NCBI GenBank assembly: GCA_032027005.1
Contig: JAVSMW010000001.1
Coordinates: 124,001 to 188,000 of the forward strand
Origin: JAVSMW01 sp032027005
Lineage (GTDB): Bacteria; Bacillota; Thermincolia; Thermincolales; UBA2595
DNA: 64,000 nucleotides
Reading direction: 5' to 3'
Shown here: positions 42,853-50,876 of the stretch, in pieces
Layout of the letters: every line of letters starts with the position of its first letter
Position numbering within the stretch: the first letter of the stretch is position 1
Program-made: the position numbers and the translations under genes
The notes under the pieces: model-generated
Database searches by the model: none
What the model was told of the DNA's origin: nothing
Seen by the model: only the letters and a program-made list of their open reading frames with translations

Positions 42853-44556
42853 CTAATCTTCTTCCAATTTTTTCATGATATCCCTGTTTGCAAACATGAT
42901 CTCAACTGTGGTGCCGGAGTCTTTTTCTGTAATGATATTAATGCTGCCATTAAAAATTTTTATCAGACTGTTAATATTGTACAAACCGAGACCATTCTCT
43001 TCTCGTTCTGTTTTGGCCAGGTCAAACCCGGTCCCATCATCTTTTATGGTCAAAAAAGTCTTTAGATCACCAACACTCAGCTTCACCCAGATATTTTGGG
43101 GTTTTCCATGCCTGATGGCATTCCCGGTGCTCTCAATGATAATCCGGTACAAGGCTTTCTTGGCACCGGTGGAAAGATTGAGATTACCGCCATCTATATC
43201 AATATTTATTTTCGTACCACTGAGCATTTCTAAGTTCAGCAGATAGGAACGAACGTTCTCTTCAAATAAATTAATTTGCTGCTTTTTATGGCTCAAATTA
43301 TAAATGGTGAAACGCAAATCTTTTAATGAGCTTTGAATGGTCTCCATGGCCAGGGCCATTTTCTCCCTTTTTTCCCGGTCGCTCATCTGGTCCCATTTCT
43401 TTATGGTATCATAAGTCATACATGACATGGCAAAAAGCCGCTGCACAACACTGTCGTGGATATCATCTGCAATGCGGTTCTGCTCATCTGCTATAGCCAG
43501 CTCATGGTTAACTGCTTCCACCTCGATTTTTTCCAAAAGCATTGCTCCCAGCCGGGAAAAGAAAAGAAGGTTTAAAGAATAGTCAGCCTTCTCTGAATGT
43601 TCTCTGGCCGGGATGATTAGCCCAATGATGCCGTACTCCCTAATATTGGAGACTTTCATTAAGACCACCTTGTCACCGGTTGTAAGGGTGTATTGGGCAG
43701 CATGGTCTTGGTGAATAAGGGCATAATTGTCTTCCGCCGTTTTGATCAGCGCATTTTTTAAATCTTGATTTACTTTTTTAAATGCAACCAAGCTGTTCAT
43801 CTTACTACAATCATTTATTAAAAAAAACGCCTGTGATTCCGGAGTTACCCTACCTGCAAAATCCAAAAGAATACGCAGAACCTCACGTTTATCCCTTTGG
43901 TTAGAAATAGCTTCCACTGCTTCGTACATTAACATGATATCCTCAATCAGCAGTTTTATATTGGCGTTGGAACTCTCCAGCTTTTCGTTGGCATTCCGCA
44001 GTTCTTCTCTTTTTTGGGTAATCAGGTTATTATAATTAAAAAGAATGTTTACCAGAATCAGAATCAGAATATAACTTAGAATGATGTTGGAATGTGACAG
44101 AATATAATCTATCAATCCCGGAGTCCGCTCATAATAATACTCCGTTGCCGCGGCTAAGAGCACAAAGTTGGCTGCCAGATACAAAAATTTTTCTTTTGTC
44201 TGCAAAAAACAGGAAATAATTAGCAAAGGGTTTAAAAAATACCAGATAAAAGGGCTGTCTAATCCGCTTGTCAATACCATCAGCACCGCTATCCCGATAA
44301 TTTCCGTGATAAGTAAAATATATAGTCTCCATCTCATTCCAAAGCTTAGGCGATAAAGATACATTAAAAGAAAAGCGGAAGAAATTATGCAGAATGCTAA
44401 TAGAATCATAGCGGAAACATCATACCGGGAAAATATCCCATTTATCACATAAATGGACAAGGTCAGAAATATTGATATAATCCTATATGATTCAATTAGG
44501 CTGATGAGATTGCTGTTGGAATTTTCCCTGAACAAGCTAGTATTTCTCCTTGTCAC
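42853..44556 (-). CDS. sensor histidine kinase, six-helix membrane sensor, GAF and HisKA_3
   Basis: 567 residues. About six membrane helices in the first 175, a coiled coil (KREELRNANEKLESSNANIK), a GAF-like domain (about 210-340), the phospho-acceptor in RIADDIHDSVVQRLFAM (about 370), and an HATPase domain with GNAIRHG, DDGTGFD and ENGLGLYNI. Kinases of this type pair with LuxR/NarL regulators, here probably the one at 37553. Sits inside the secretion operon, 11 bases after the PilT-like gene. Confidence 0.88.
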   Translation of the reverse strand: MTRRNTSLFRENSNSNLISLIESYRIISIFLTLSIYVINGIFSRYDVSAMILLAFCIISSAFLLMYLYRLSFGMRWRLYILLITEIIGIAVLMVLTSGLDSPFIWYFLNPLLIISCFLQTKEKFLYLAANFVLLAAATEYYYERTPGLIDYILSHSNIILSYILILILVNILFNYNNLITQKREELRNANEKLESSNANIKLLIEDIMLMYEAVEAISNQRDKREVLRILLDFAGRVTPESQAFFLINDCSKMNSLVAFKKVNQDLKNALIKTAEDNYALIHQDHAAQYTLTTGDKVVLMKVSNIREYGIIGLIIPAREHSEKADYSLNLLFFSRLGAMLLEKIEVEAVNHELAIADEQNRIADDIHDSVVQRLFAMSCMTYDTIKKWDQMSDREKREKMALAMETIQSSLKDLRFTIYNLSHKKQQINLFEENVRSYLLNLEMLSGTKINIDIDGGNLNLSTGAKKALYRIIIESTGNAIRHGKPQNIWVKLSVGDLKTFLTIKDDGTGFDLAKTEREENGLGLYNINSLIKIFNGSINIITEKDSGTTVEIMFANRDIMKKLEED

Positions 44557-44567
44557 AAGTTTTTAGC

Positions 44568-45614
44568 TTAGCCATTCTGATGCCATGAATAGCTCATAGC
44601 ACTTTCTTTCGAAATCAATCCCTGGGCATAAAGGGCATTAATAGAATCCTCCATAGAAACCATGCCAAGGGCTCTGCTCACCTTGATCACATCCGGAATC
44701 TGATGAATTTTATCTTCAATAATCAAGTTTTTCACGGCAGTGGTCGCCAGCATAATTTCCATCGCAGGCATACTGTCTGTTTCTTCCTTGGTGGGAATAA
44801 GCTGTTGTGAAACGATGGCCTGGAGGACATTGTACAACTGCATTTTTATGTAATTCCTTTTTTCTATGGTGAACATTCCGATTATGTTCCGGATGGTCTT
44901 AACAGAACCAACGGTATGAAGAGAAGTAATGACCAAATGCCCGTTTTCCGCCGCCGCAAGGGCTGCAGAAAAGGTTTCAGGGTCTCCGGAAAAGCTGATC
45001 ATAATCACATCGGGATCCTGGGTCATAGCAGAATAGACGCCTTCTTGGAAACTATTGGCATCAATGCCTATTTCTTTTTGGTTGACAATGGCTTTCTCGT
45101 GTTTGAATAAGTATTCAATAGGATCTTCAACGGTGATGATGTGACACGCTCTGGTTTCACTTATTTTCTTGACAATAGCAGCCCTTGTCGCCGATGTGCT
45201 GCTTTTTCTGTCCCCACAAATTAGAATAAGTCCGCTCTTTTGCTTGCTAAGGTCCATGACCACATTTGGAATGCGTAATTCTTCAGGTGTTTTAAGCAGC
45301 CTGTCCAAAAGCTTAAAACTGATGGAAAAAGAACCTCTCTGCATGAAAATATTGGCCCGCAGCCTGCCGATATTATTGAACGCCACCGGTAAGCTGTGAT
45401 AGTGATTGGTCTTAAGCATATTTTTCTGTACTTCAGTAAGCAGCTCATCTAAAAGATTTTCCGTATCCTTTGGCAAAATCCTCTCAAAGGGGGCATACCT
45501 TAACTTCCCTCCCACCCGTATAGCCGGCCTGGCTCCCGCTGTGATATGCAAGTCAGTGGCATTGCTGTCCTTAGCGTTTGCCAAAATTTTCATCAAATAA
45601 TCCAGGTTATACAT
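44568..45614 (-). CDS. PilT-like protein with degenerate ATPase sites
   Basis: 348 residues, collinear with PilT/T2SS-type ATPases: PAS-like N domain with ATDLHITAGARPAIRVGG, HIITVEDPIEYLFKHEKAIVNQKEIG, TQDPDVIM, NGHLVITSLHTVGSVKTI and TAVKNLIIEDK. But Walker A, normally GPTGSGKST, reads GDRKSSTSA at 134-142, losing the Gly-Lys-Ser core, and the Walker B VGEMRD reads ISFSGD, with Phe208 for the catalytic Glu. So the fold is kept but ATP hydrolysis is not expected. First gene of the SipW operon; a regulatory or scaffold role is inferred. Confidence 0.85.
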   Translation of the reverse strand: MYNLDYLMKILANAKDSNATDLHITAGARPAIRVGGKLRYAPFERILPKDTENLLDELLTEVQKNMLKTNHYHSLPVAFNNIGRLRANIFMQRGSFSISFKLLDRLLKTPEELRIPNVVMDLSKQKSGLILICGDRKSSTSATRAAIVKKISETRACHIITVEDPIEYLFKHEKAIVNQKEIGIDANSFQEGVYSAMTQDPDVIMISFSGDPETFSAALAAAENGHLVITSLHTVGSVKTIRNIIGMFTIEKRNYIKMQLYNVLQAIVSQQLIPTKEETDSMPAMEIMLATTAVKNLIIEDKIHQIPDVIKVSRALGMVSMEDSINALYAQGLISKESAMSYSWHQNG

Positions 45615-45907
45615 ATTTCCTCCTCATAATCAAGGAAGCCTCTCTGAAATTCGAGATGCTTTATATTTAAGGCTTGACGCCTTGTATTAAGGTGTAGACA
45701 AATAATTACGGAATAACTTATTTTGTTCGACCCTAAAAGTTTCAAGTATTCGACACTTATTGGCTGATTTACCGGAAGTACGTTCTGATAACTGACATTT
45801 CGACACATTTGTGGTAAGCCCTTCTAAGAATCGGAATTAATTAAAGAAAAATTTTGCAAAATTCGCTAAATTAATGAAATTTGATAGCGACACAGTGAAG
45901 CTTGACT
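45615..45907. other. regulatory region of the SipW operon
   Basis: Holds two Spo0A-box-like sites and presumably the operon promoter; it also receives the end of the serine recombinase gene from the right. No gene seen. Confidence 0.45.
45748..45807 (-). promoter_or_regulatory. two Spo0A-box-like motifs upstream of the operon
   Basis: On the minus strand TGTGTCGAAAT (45797-45807) and AGTGTCGAAT (45748-45757) differ by one to two bases from the Spo0A box TTTGTCGAAA. They lie 134-193 bases before the PilT-like start. Confidence 0.35.
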
Positions 45908-47539
45908 CTAATCAGATTTAAAGTTATATGCAATAAAAATCCCACCGTCTTTATTCAAGCGTTCAATAGTATCCCAGTCCGTGTTCAGCTTTGATTTGAT
46001 TGTCTGTTTATTTTCTGCCGTGATGTCTCCGGGCAGAAAAACATAAATTCTTTTGACCGCTTTTTCCAGCAGCTCCCTTGTTAATTGCTGTTGCTGCAGA
46101 TATTCCGTGATTTTCAGCTGCAGCCCCGGTTCATCTTGACTCATTCTTTGTCTCTGGGACATTTCTTTTTCCAGAATTTCCTTCTGCAGCTTCAGATGTT
46201 CGATTTTATTTTCAATTTCTCTGGCCTTATTCTGATAGAAGTTCACCGTAATCAATTGATTCAGCCGGTCTTCATAAACAATACTTAATTGCTGCTGATA
46301 TTTTTGTATTTCCCTGTTAATGCCTGAAACCGATTTGGCGTAATCTTTCACCGAAATATTTTTTTCTCTGTAGCTGCCTAACGCCGACTTAATAATTTCA
46401 GGACTTATGTGGGCTAATAGATCTTCACAAAGCAGCTTTTCCAAAAAATCATGTCTTACATAATGGCTTTCACAGCCCATTGCCCGGCCAAATTTCTTTT
46501 TACCATAATGAAAATAACTTGCACAAATATATCCCAAAGGCTTTGGTTTAACATTTCTGGCACAGAGAAATTTGCCACAGGCGCCACACTCTAAAAAACC
46601 GCTGAATAAGTAAAGGCTTTTTTTGTTTCCAAGGCCCCGTTCAAGACTCCGCTTCTTATTTATTTCATTGGCCAGCCTCCATTTTTCCCTGTCTATTATG
46701 GCTTCATGGGTATTTTTCTTGATGTACCACTTCTCCTCAGGCCGACACCTGGTTTTTTTGGACTTATAGCTTATTCTTTCCGAAGTCCCCTGCACAGTAT
46801 CTCCGCAATAAACCCTGTTCTTAATTATCCGTCTGATGTGGTCGCCGGTCCAGCAGGCACTCTGCGGCCTGTTGTAATTTTTGTACCGGGAGGGGTTAGG
46901 GTACCCCCTCTCCTCCATCGTGTTGGCAATATTTCTATAACCAAAGCCTTTAATATACAGATCAAAAATCTCAGAAATCACCGGTCTTATATTTTCATCC
47001 ACAATAAGCTGGTTTACAGGTTTTAATTTGTTGTTGATGACCTGATACTCCTTTTTATAACCAAAGGGCGGGGTCCCCAGATACTCGCCCTCCTTCAGTT
47101 TTTGATGCACGTTTGAGCGGATCTTGACGGAAATGTCTTTAATATACCGCTCATTATACCAGGTCTTAATACCGATCATGTCATCATTATCTTTGAGCGA
47201 ATCGTAATTATCATTTATGGCCACCAGCCGGACATCTCGATCCTCCAGATATTCGATCAGGGTTAAAGTTTTTGCATTGCTGCGGCCTAACCTAGACAAG
47301 TCTTTGACTACAATGGCGTTAATTTTGGAAGTCACTATATCTTCTTTTAACCTGTCCAAATCTTCTCTCTCAAAGATTACACCGGAAATATCGTCATCGA
47401 AATAACTTTCTACAATAATCCCCAGTTTGTTTTCCAGCACAAAGGCGGCATTATATTTCAGCTGGGTTTCTTTGCTGTCGGTTTTTTCACCCTTTTCGTC
47501 CTTGCTTAACCTGCCGTAGTTGCCGAAAAGCCAGGTCAT
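45908..47539 (-). CDS. large serine recombinase (site-specific integrase)
   Basis: 543 residues. N-terminal resolvase domain with the catalytic Ser in NYGRLSKDEKG and VVKDLSRLGRS; recombinase domain with GTPPFGYKK and GYRNIANTMEERGYPNPS; zinc ribbon CGACGKFLC with a later Cys; then a coiled coil rich in Lys/Glu/Gln, and a C-terminal tail. Integrates and excises mobile DNA at short att cores. GGGAGG precedes the ATG at 47539. It lies 0.5 kb from the break in murA. Confidence 0.92.
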   Translation of the reverse strand: MTWLFGNYGRLSKDEKGEKTDSKETQLKYNAAFVLENKLGIIVESYFDDDISGVIFEREDLDRLKEDIVTSKINAIVVKDLSRLGRSNAKTLTLIEYLEDRDVRLVAINDNYDSLKDNDDMIGIKTWYNERYIKDISVKIRSNVHQKLKEGEYLGTPPFGYKKEYQVINNKLKPVNQLIVDENIRPVISEIFDLYIKGFGYRNIANTMEERGYPNPSRYKNYNRPQSACWTGDHIRRIIKNRVYCGDTVQGTSERISYKSKKTRCRPEEKWYIKKNTHEAIIDREKWRLANEINKKRSLERGLGNKKSLYLFSGFLECGACGKFLCARNVKPKPLGYICASYFHYGKKKFGRAMGCESHYVRHDFLEKLLCEDLLAHISPEIIKSALGSYREKNISVKDYAKSVSGINREIQKYQQQLSIVYEDRLNQLITVNFYQNKAREIENKIEHLKLQKEILEKEMSQRQRMSQDEPGLQLKITEYLQQQQLTRELLEKAVKRIYVFLPGDITAENKQTIKSKLNTDWDTIERLNKDGGIFIAYNFKSD

Positions 47540-47592
47540 CTCAGATCCTCCCATACATTAATGACCTTGTTGGTACTTCCGGTGTACAGCTA

Positions 47593-47730
47593 TCAGGCGT
47601 TGCTGTTTTCGCTGTATCTTATTGCCATTTCTACGAAATACAAAATTATGGTGTGCATTGTATATGTTCCGCCATAGACTCTGCCCTGTATTATCAGCGG
47701 CACCGTCGGCCGTTTTCTTGAGTCAGCCAT
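47593..47730 (-). CDS. 45-residue protein upstream of the recombinase
   Basis: Reads MADSRKRPTVPLIIQGRVYG, then GTYTMHTIILYFVEMAIRYS. GAGGTGG is four to five bases before the ATG. Lies 54 bases upstream of the recombinase on the same strand. Size and position suggest a directionality factor or phage-type regulator, but I recognise no family. Confidence 0.55.
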   Translation of the reverse strand: MADSRKRPTVPLIIQGRVYGGTYTMHTIILYFVEMAIRYSENSNA

Positions 47731-47787
47731 TAAACCACCTCATTTTAATGTATTCCATCAGTAAATTGTCCTACAACCAAAAGATAC

Positions 47788-47834
47788 AAGAAAATTGACT
47801 TCTTCAACTTAAATTAATGGAAGTCAATTTTCTT
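47788..47834. repeat. 15-bp perfect inverted repeat
   Basis: aagaaaattgacttc (47788-47802) and gaagtcaattttctt (47820-47834) are exact reverse complements around a 17-base loop. May be a terminator or a protein-binding palindrome in the att region. Confidence 0.65.
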
Positions 47835-47835
47835 A

Positions 47836-47905
47836 TTCAAAGGGGCCCGCCCCCTTTTGCACCACTGTGCTCCTGTTACCCCCGAACAATAGGGGGCACA
47901 CCCCC
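47836..47905. other. two G/C hairpins in the element end
   Basis: CAAAGGGG pairs with CCCCTTTTG (about 47837-47860), and CCCCC pairs with GGGGG (about 47879-47896). They lie between the recombinase gene and murA. Confidence 0.4.
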
Positions 47906-47925
47906 ACTCCATTAGCTGCATAAAA

Positions 47926-47958
47926 AAAACGGCCACAAATTCGGCCGGTTGCACCACT
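47926..47958 (-). terminator. terminator downstream of truncated murA
   Basis: On the minus strand CGGCC-gaatttgt-GGCCG followed by eight T. It lies about 45 bases past the stop of truncated murA and would end the cell wall operon transcript. Confidence 0.8.
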
Positions 47959-48000
47959 AGCTCATTTTGCCTACTTTTGGTGCCTGTTCGGTAAAAAATT

Positions 48001-48360
48001 CTATATAGCGGCATACCCACCAGGATAGGCTACCTTGACTTTCCCGAAGCGTCCCAACAAGGCACCCATCACAAGATTTGATGCCCTCATCCGCCGCATC
48101 AGATCTTCTGCGATTTCCAGACTTTGCACATTACTACCGTTAATTGACAGGGTATTGCCACTGCTCTCGATTTTGGCTCCCAAATACTCCAGAACCTCTT
48201 GCATTACTTGAACGTCCAGCAATCTGGGCACTTCATGAATTACACTTTCCCTTTCGGAGAGCAGACTTGCAGCCATGATCGGAAGGATCGCATTTTTCGC
48301 TCCACTAACTCTAACAGAGCCTTCTAACCGTTTTCCGCCGATGATAATAAACTTCTCCAC
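48001..48360 (-). pseudogene. murA: UDP-N-acetylglucosamine 1-carboxyvinyltransferase, truncated to the N-terminal 119 residues
   Basis: MurA normally has about 420 residues and performs the first committed step of peptidoglycan synthesis. Present: GKRLEGSVRVSGAKNAILP with the UDP-sugar-binding Lys-Asn, and SNLVMGALLGRFGKVKVAYPGG. The next residues should be CAIG with the catalytic Cys; instead the frame reads YAAI and stops. Homology ends at about 48014-48018. GTG start with GGAGG upstream. Position after murB fits the usual dcw order, so this was the native murA; an integration 0.5 kb from a serine recombinase probably cut it. Confidence 0.88.
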
Positions 48361-48381
48361 TTGGCCACCTCCAGATTCAGC

Positions 48382-49290
48382 TCATTCGCCAACGACCTGA
48401 ACCTCCAATTTTAAATCTATATTAAATTGTTCAAACACCAGTTTTTTTATTTTTTCTATTAATCTGAGGACATCTTCGGCAGCCGCATCCCCAAGATTAA
48501 CGATGAAGTTGGCGTGTTTCTCAGAAACCATCGCATTTCCGACACACATACCTTTACCGCCTACCTGTTCGATCAGCCACCCGGCCCATTGGCCCGGCGG
48601 ATTTGCAAAAACACTGCCGGCGTTGGGATATTCGAGGGGCTGGGATAGCTTGCGTTTGGCTAAATTTTCGCCATTTTTCGCTTTGATTTCCGATTTTCTG
48701 CCGGAAACTAATGAAAAAACTGCTTCTACAACAATTAACCCGCGTTCCTTAATGTTGCTTTGCCGATATTTAAATCCTATATCCCCGTTGCTTAATGTTT
48801 CAAGGCTACCATCAGGGTTCAAGACTGTTACCATTTGCACTACTTGATCTATGCATTTCCCATGAGCACCTGCGTTCATTCGGACAGCCCCGCCAACCGA
48901 GGCCGGAATCCCGGCGGCAAACTCCAAGCCGCTTAACCCCGCTTCCGCGGCCTCCCTGGCAACCAGCGGAATAAATGCCCCCGCCTCGGCTCTAATGGTA
49001 TTTTTTTCAATATAAATATCACTGAAACTTTTACCCATTTTTAGTACAATGCCGCGGATACCTTTATCCCGAACCAGCAAGTTGGAGCCGTTGCCAATTA
49101 CTGTTAGCGGTAATTTTCGCTCTTGGGCGTAAACGAGGCATTTGCGAATATCTTCGGTCCCGGTAGGCAAAACCATTATGTCAGCCGGGCCGCCAATTCT
49201 CCAGGTTGTATGTTTTTTCATATTTTCGTTGACTGTCACAACCCCCTGGATTAAGTCGCCCAACTCATGTTTTACTTCCCGTAGATCCAT
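48382..49290 (-). CDS. murB: UDP-N-acetylenolpyruvoylglucosamine reductase
   Basis: 302 residues. FAD enzyme reducing the MurA product to UDP-MurNAc. Seen: HTTWRIGGPADIMVLP, VIGNGSNLLVRDKGIRG, NAGAHG, YRQSN and the catalytic Ser in YPNAGSVFANPPG, then AGWLIE and KHANFIVN. GAGGT before the ATG. Three bases after murC and 21 before murA. Confidence 0.95.
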   Translation of the reverse strand: MDLREVKHELGDLIQGVVTVNENMKKHTTWRIGGPADIMVLPTGTEDIRKCLVYAQERKLPLTVIGNGSNLLVRDKGIRGIVLKMGKSFSDIYIEKNTIRAEAGAFIPLVAREAAEAGLSGLEFAAGIPASVGGAVRMNAGAHGKCIDQVVQMVTVLNPDGSLETLSNGDIGFKYRQSNIKERGLIVVEAVFSLVSGRKSEIKAKNGENLAKRKLSQPLEYPNAGSVFANPPGQWAGWLIEQVGGKGMCVGNAMVSEKHANFIVNLGDAAAEDVLRLIEKIKKLVFEQFNIDLKLEVQVVGE

Positions 49291-49293
49291 ATT

Positions 49294-50670
49294 CTACCTC
49301 GCTTTCAGTCTCTCTACCAGGTCAATCCCGGCTGACCGGATATTTCCCGCTCCCATAGTGAGAATCAAATCGCCGGATTTGGCAATTTCACTTAAGAACT
49401 CAGTAACTTCTCCTAAAGTCTTGAAATAATATACCGGCTTGTTTTCATTATCCCTGATGGCATTAACTATCAGTTCAGCGGTAACTCCTGCCAGAGGTGT
49501 TTCTCCAGCCCCGTAAATCTCGTTAATCACTATCATATCAGCATCAGAGAAGGACTCCCCGAATTCTCTGAAAAAGAATTTAGTCCTGGTAAACCGATGA
49601 GGCTGAAAAACCCCTATAACCCGGTTTGCTTTGGTCTGTTTGGCCGCCCTTAATGTTGCTTTCACCTCCGTGGGGTGGTGGGCATAATCGTCTACGACAT
49701 TAATCCCCTGGCTTTTTCCCAACAGTTCAAATCTCCGGTGAACCCCCCGAAAATCTTTGAGCACCCGGGCCACATCCAAAAAACTTAGCCCGGCAATGCG
49801 TCCTACGGCAATAGCCGCCATGGCGTTATTTATATTATGCAGGCCTGGAACATTAAGTTCCAATTGACCTAACAGGTCATTTTCATAATATATATCAGCA
49901 AAAGTATGAAGTCCCTCAGTCCTTATATTACGGGCCATATATTTACTTTGATAGTCAGTTCCATAAGTAACAATTTTTTTATCACTACCGGAGATAAGGT
50001 CACGGATATTCGGGTCGTCGGCACAAACCACAGCATACCCACCATCGGGAAGTTTCTGTAAAAAATCTGCAAAAGCCTCCTTAATGGCTTCTCTGCTCCC
50101 ATAATAGTCCAGGTGGTCATCTTCAATATTGGTTATCACTTCAATAGTCGGTGCAAGCAGCAAAAAGGAACCGTCACTTTCATCTGCTTCCGCCACTAGG
50201 TATTTCCCCAGCCCCAATTTTGCATTTCCACCCAGCTCTAATACATCTCCACCTACTACCACAGTTGGATCTAAGCCATTTTTTTCAAATACAAGGGCAA
50301 TCATAGAGCTTGTTGTAGTTTTTCCATGTGCACCCGCAACAGCGACTCCTCTTTTTTCAGCCATTAACCTGGCCAGCATTTCTCCCCGGCGCACTATTTC
50401 TATGCCCTCTTCCCGGGCAGCCACCAGTTCCGGGTTGTCTGCCCTGATCGCCGTTGAAATAACCACAGCTTCAGTATCATGTCCCAGGTTGACCCTGTCA
50501 TGTCCCCAGGAGACATCTGCTCCCATGTTAATTAGTCTGGAAGCCGCTGCATTTTGATTTAAATCAGATCCACTGACTTTATATCCCTGTTGTATCATGA
50601 TGGTGGCAATTCCGCTCATCCCAGAACCACCTATCCCAATAAAATGTACCTTTTTTTGTCCCTTCCCCAA
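49294..50670 (-). CDS. murC: UDP-N-acetylmuramate--L-alanine ligase
   Basis: 458 residues. VHFIGIGGSGMSGIA at the start, the ATP site GAHGKTTTSSMI near 112, EADESDGSF, DDYAHHPTEV and FQPHRFTRT are MurC signatures. Adds L-Ala to UDP-MurNAc. TTG start after GAGGAG. Confidence 0.96.
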   Translation of the reverse strand: MGKGQKKVHFIGIGGSGMSGIATIMIQQGYKVSGSDLNQNAAASRLINMGADVSWGHDRVNLGHDTEAVVISTAIRADNPELVAAREEGIEIVRRGEMLARLMAEKRGVAVAGAHGKTTTSSMIALVFEKNGLDPTVVVGGDVLELGGNAKLGLGKYLVAEADESDGSFLLLAPTIEVITNIEDDHLDYYGSREAIKEAFADFLQKLPDGGYAVVCADDPNIRDLISGSDKKIVTYGTDYQSKYMARNIRTEGLHTFADIYYENDLLGQLELNVPGLHNINNAMAAIAVGRIAGLSFLDVARVLKDFRGVHRRFELLGKSQGINVVDDYAHHPTEVKATLRAAKQTKANRVIGVFQPHRFTRTKFFFREFGESFSDADMIVINEIYGAGETPLAGVTAELIVNAIRDNENKPVYYFKTLGEVTEFLSEIAKSGDLILTMGAGNIRSAGIDLVERLKAR

Positions 50671-50805
50671 TGACAGTCAGCTCCTCTCTTTAACACGGGG
50701 TTTTTGAAAAGTACACAGCGGGCTTTGAAACAGCTCCCGCCTATCTCATAATATGCAAACCTTAATTGGTTTGTGAATTTTGCAATCAAGCCTGTCCAAC
50801 GTCAG

Positions 50806-50876
50806 AGAACAGTGAGCAGTAAACAGTAAAAGAATCCACTTGCCACTGATTACTGATCACTGATTACCGTTCACTG
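50806..50876. repeat. decayed AGTGATCAGTAATC-type repeat at the 3' end of murG
   Basis: cagtgagcagtaaacagtaa and, nearer murG, ccactgattactgatcactg are repeated short words typical of a dispersed repeat. The last codons and the stop of murG lie in it. Related runs occur near 51995, 52453 and 63454. Confidence 0.65.
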
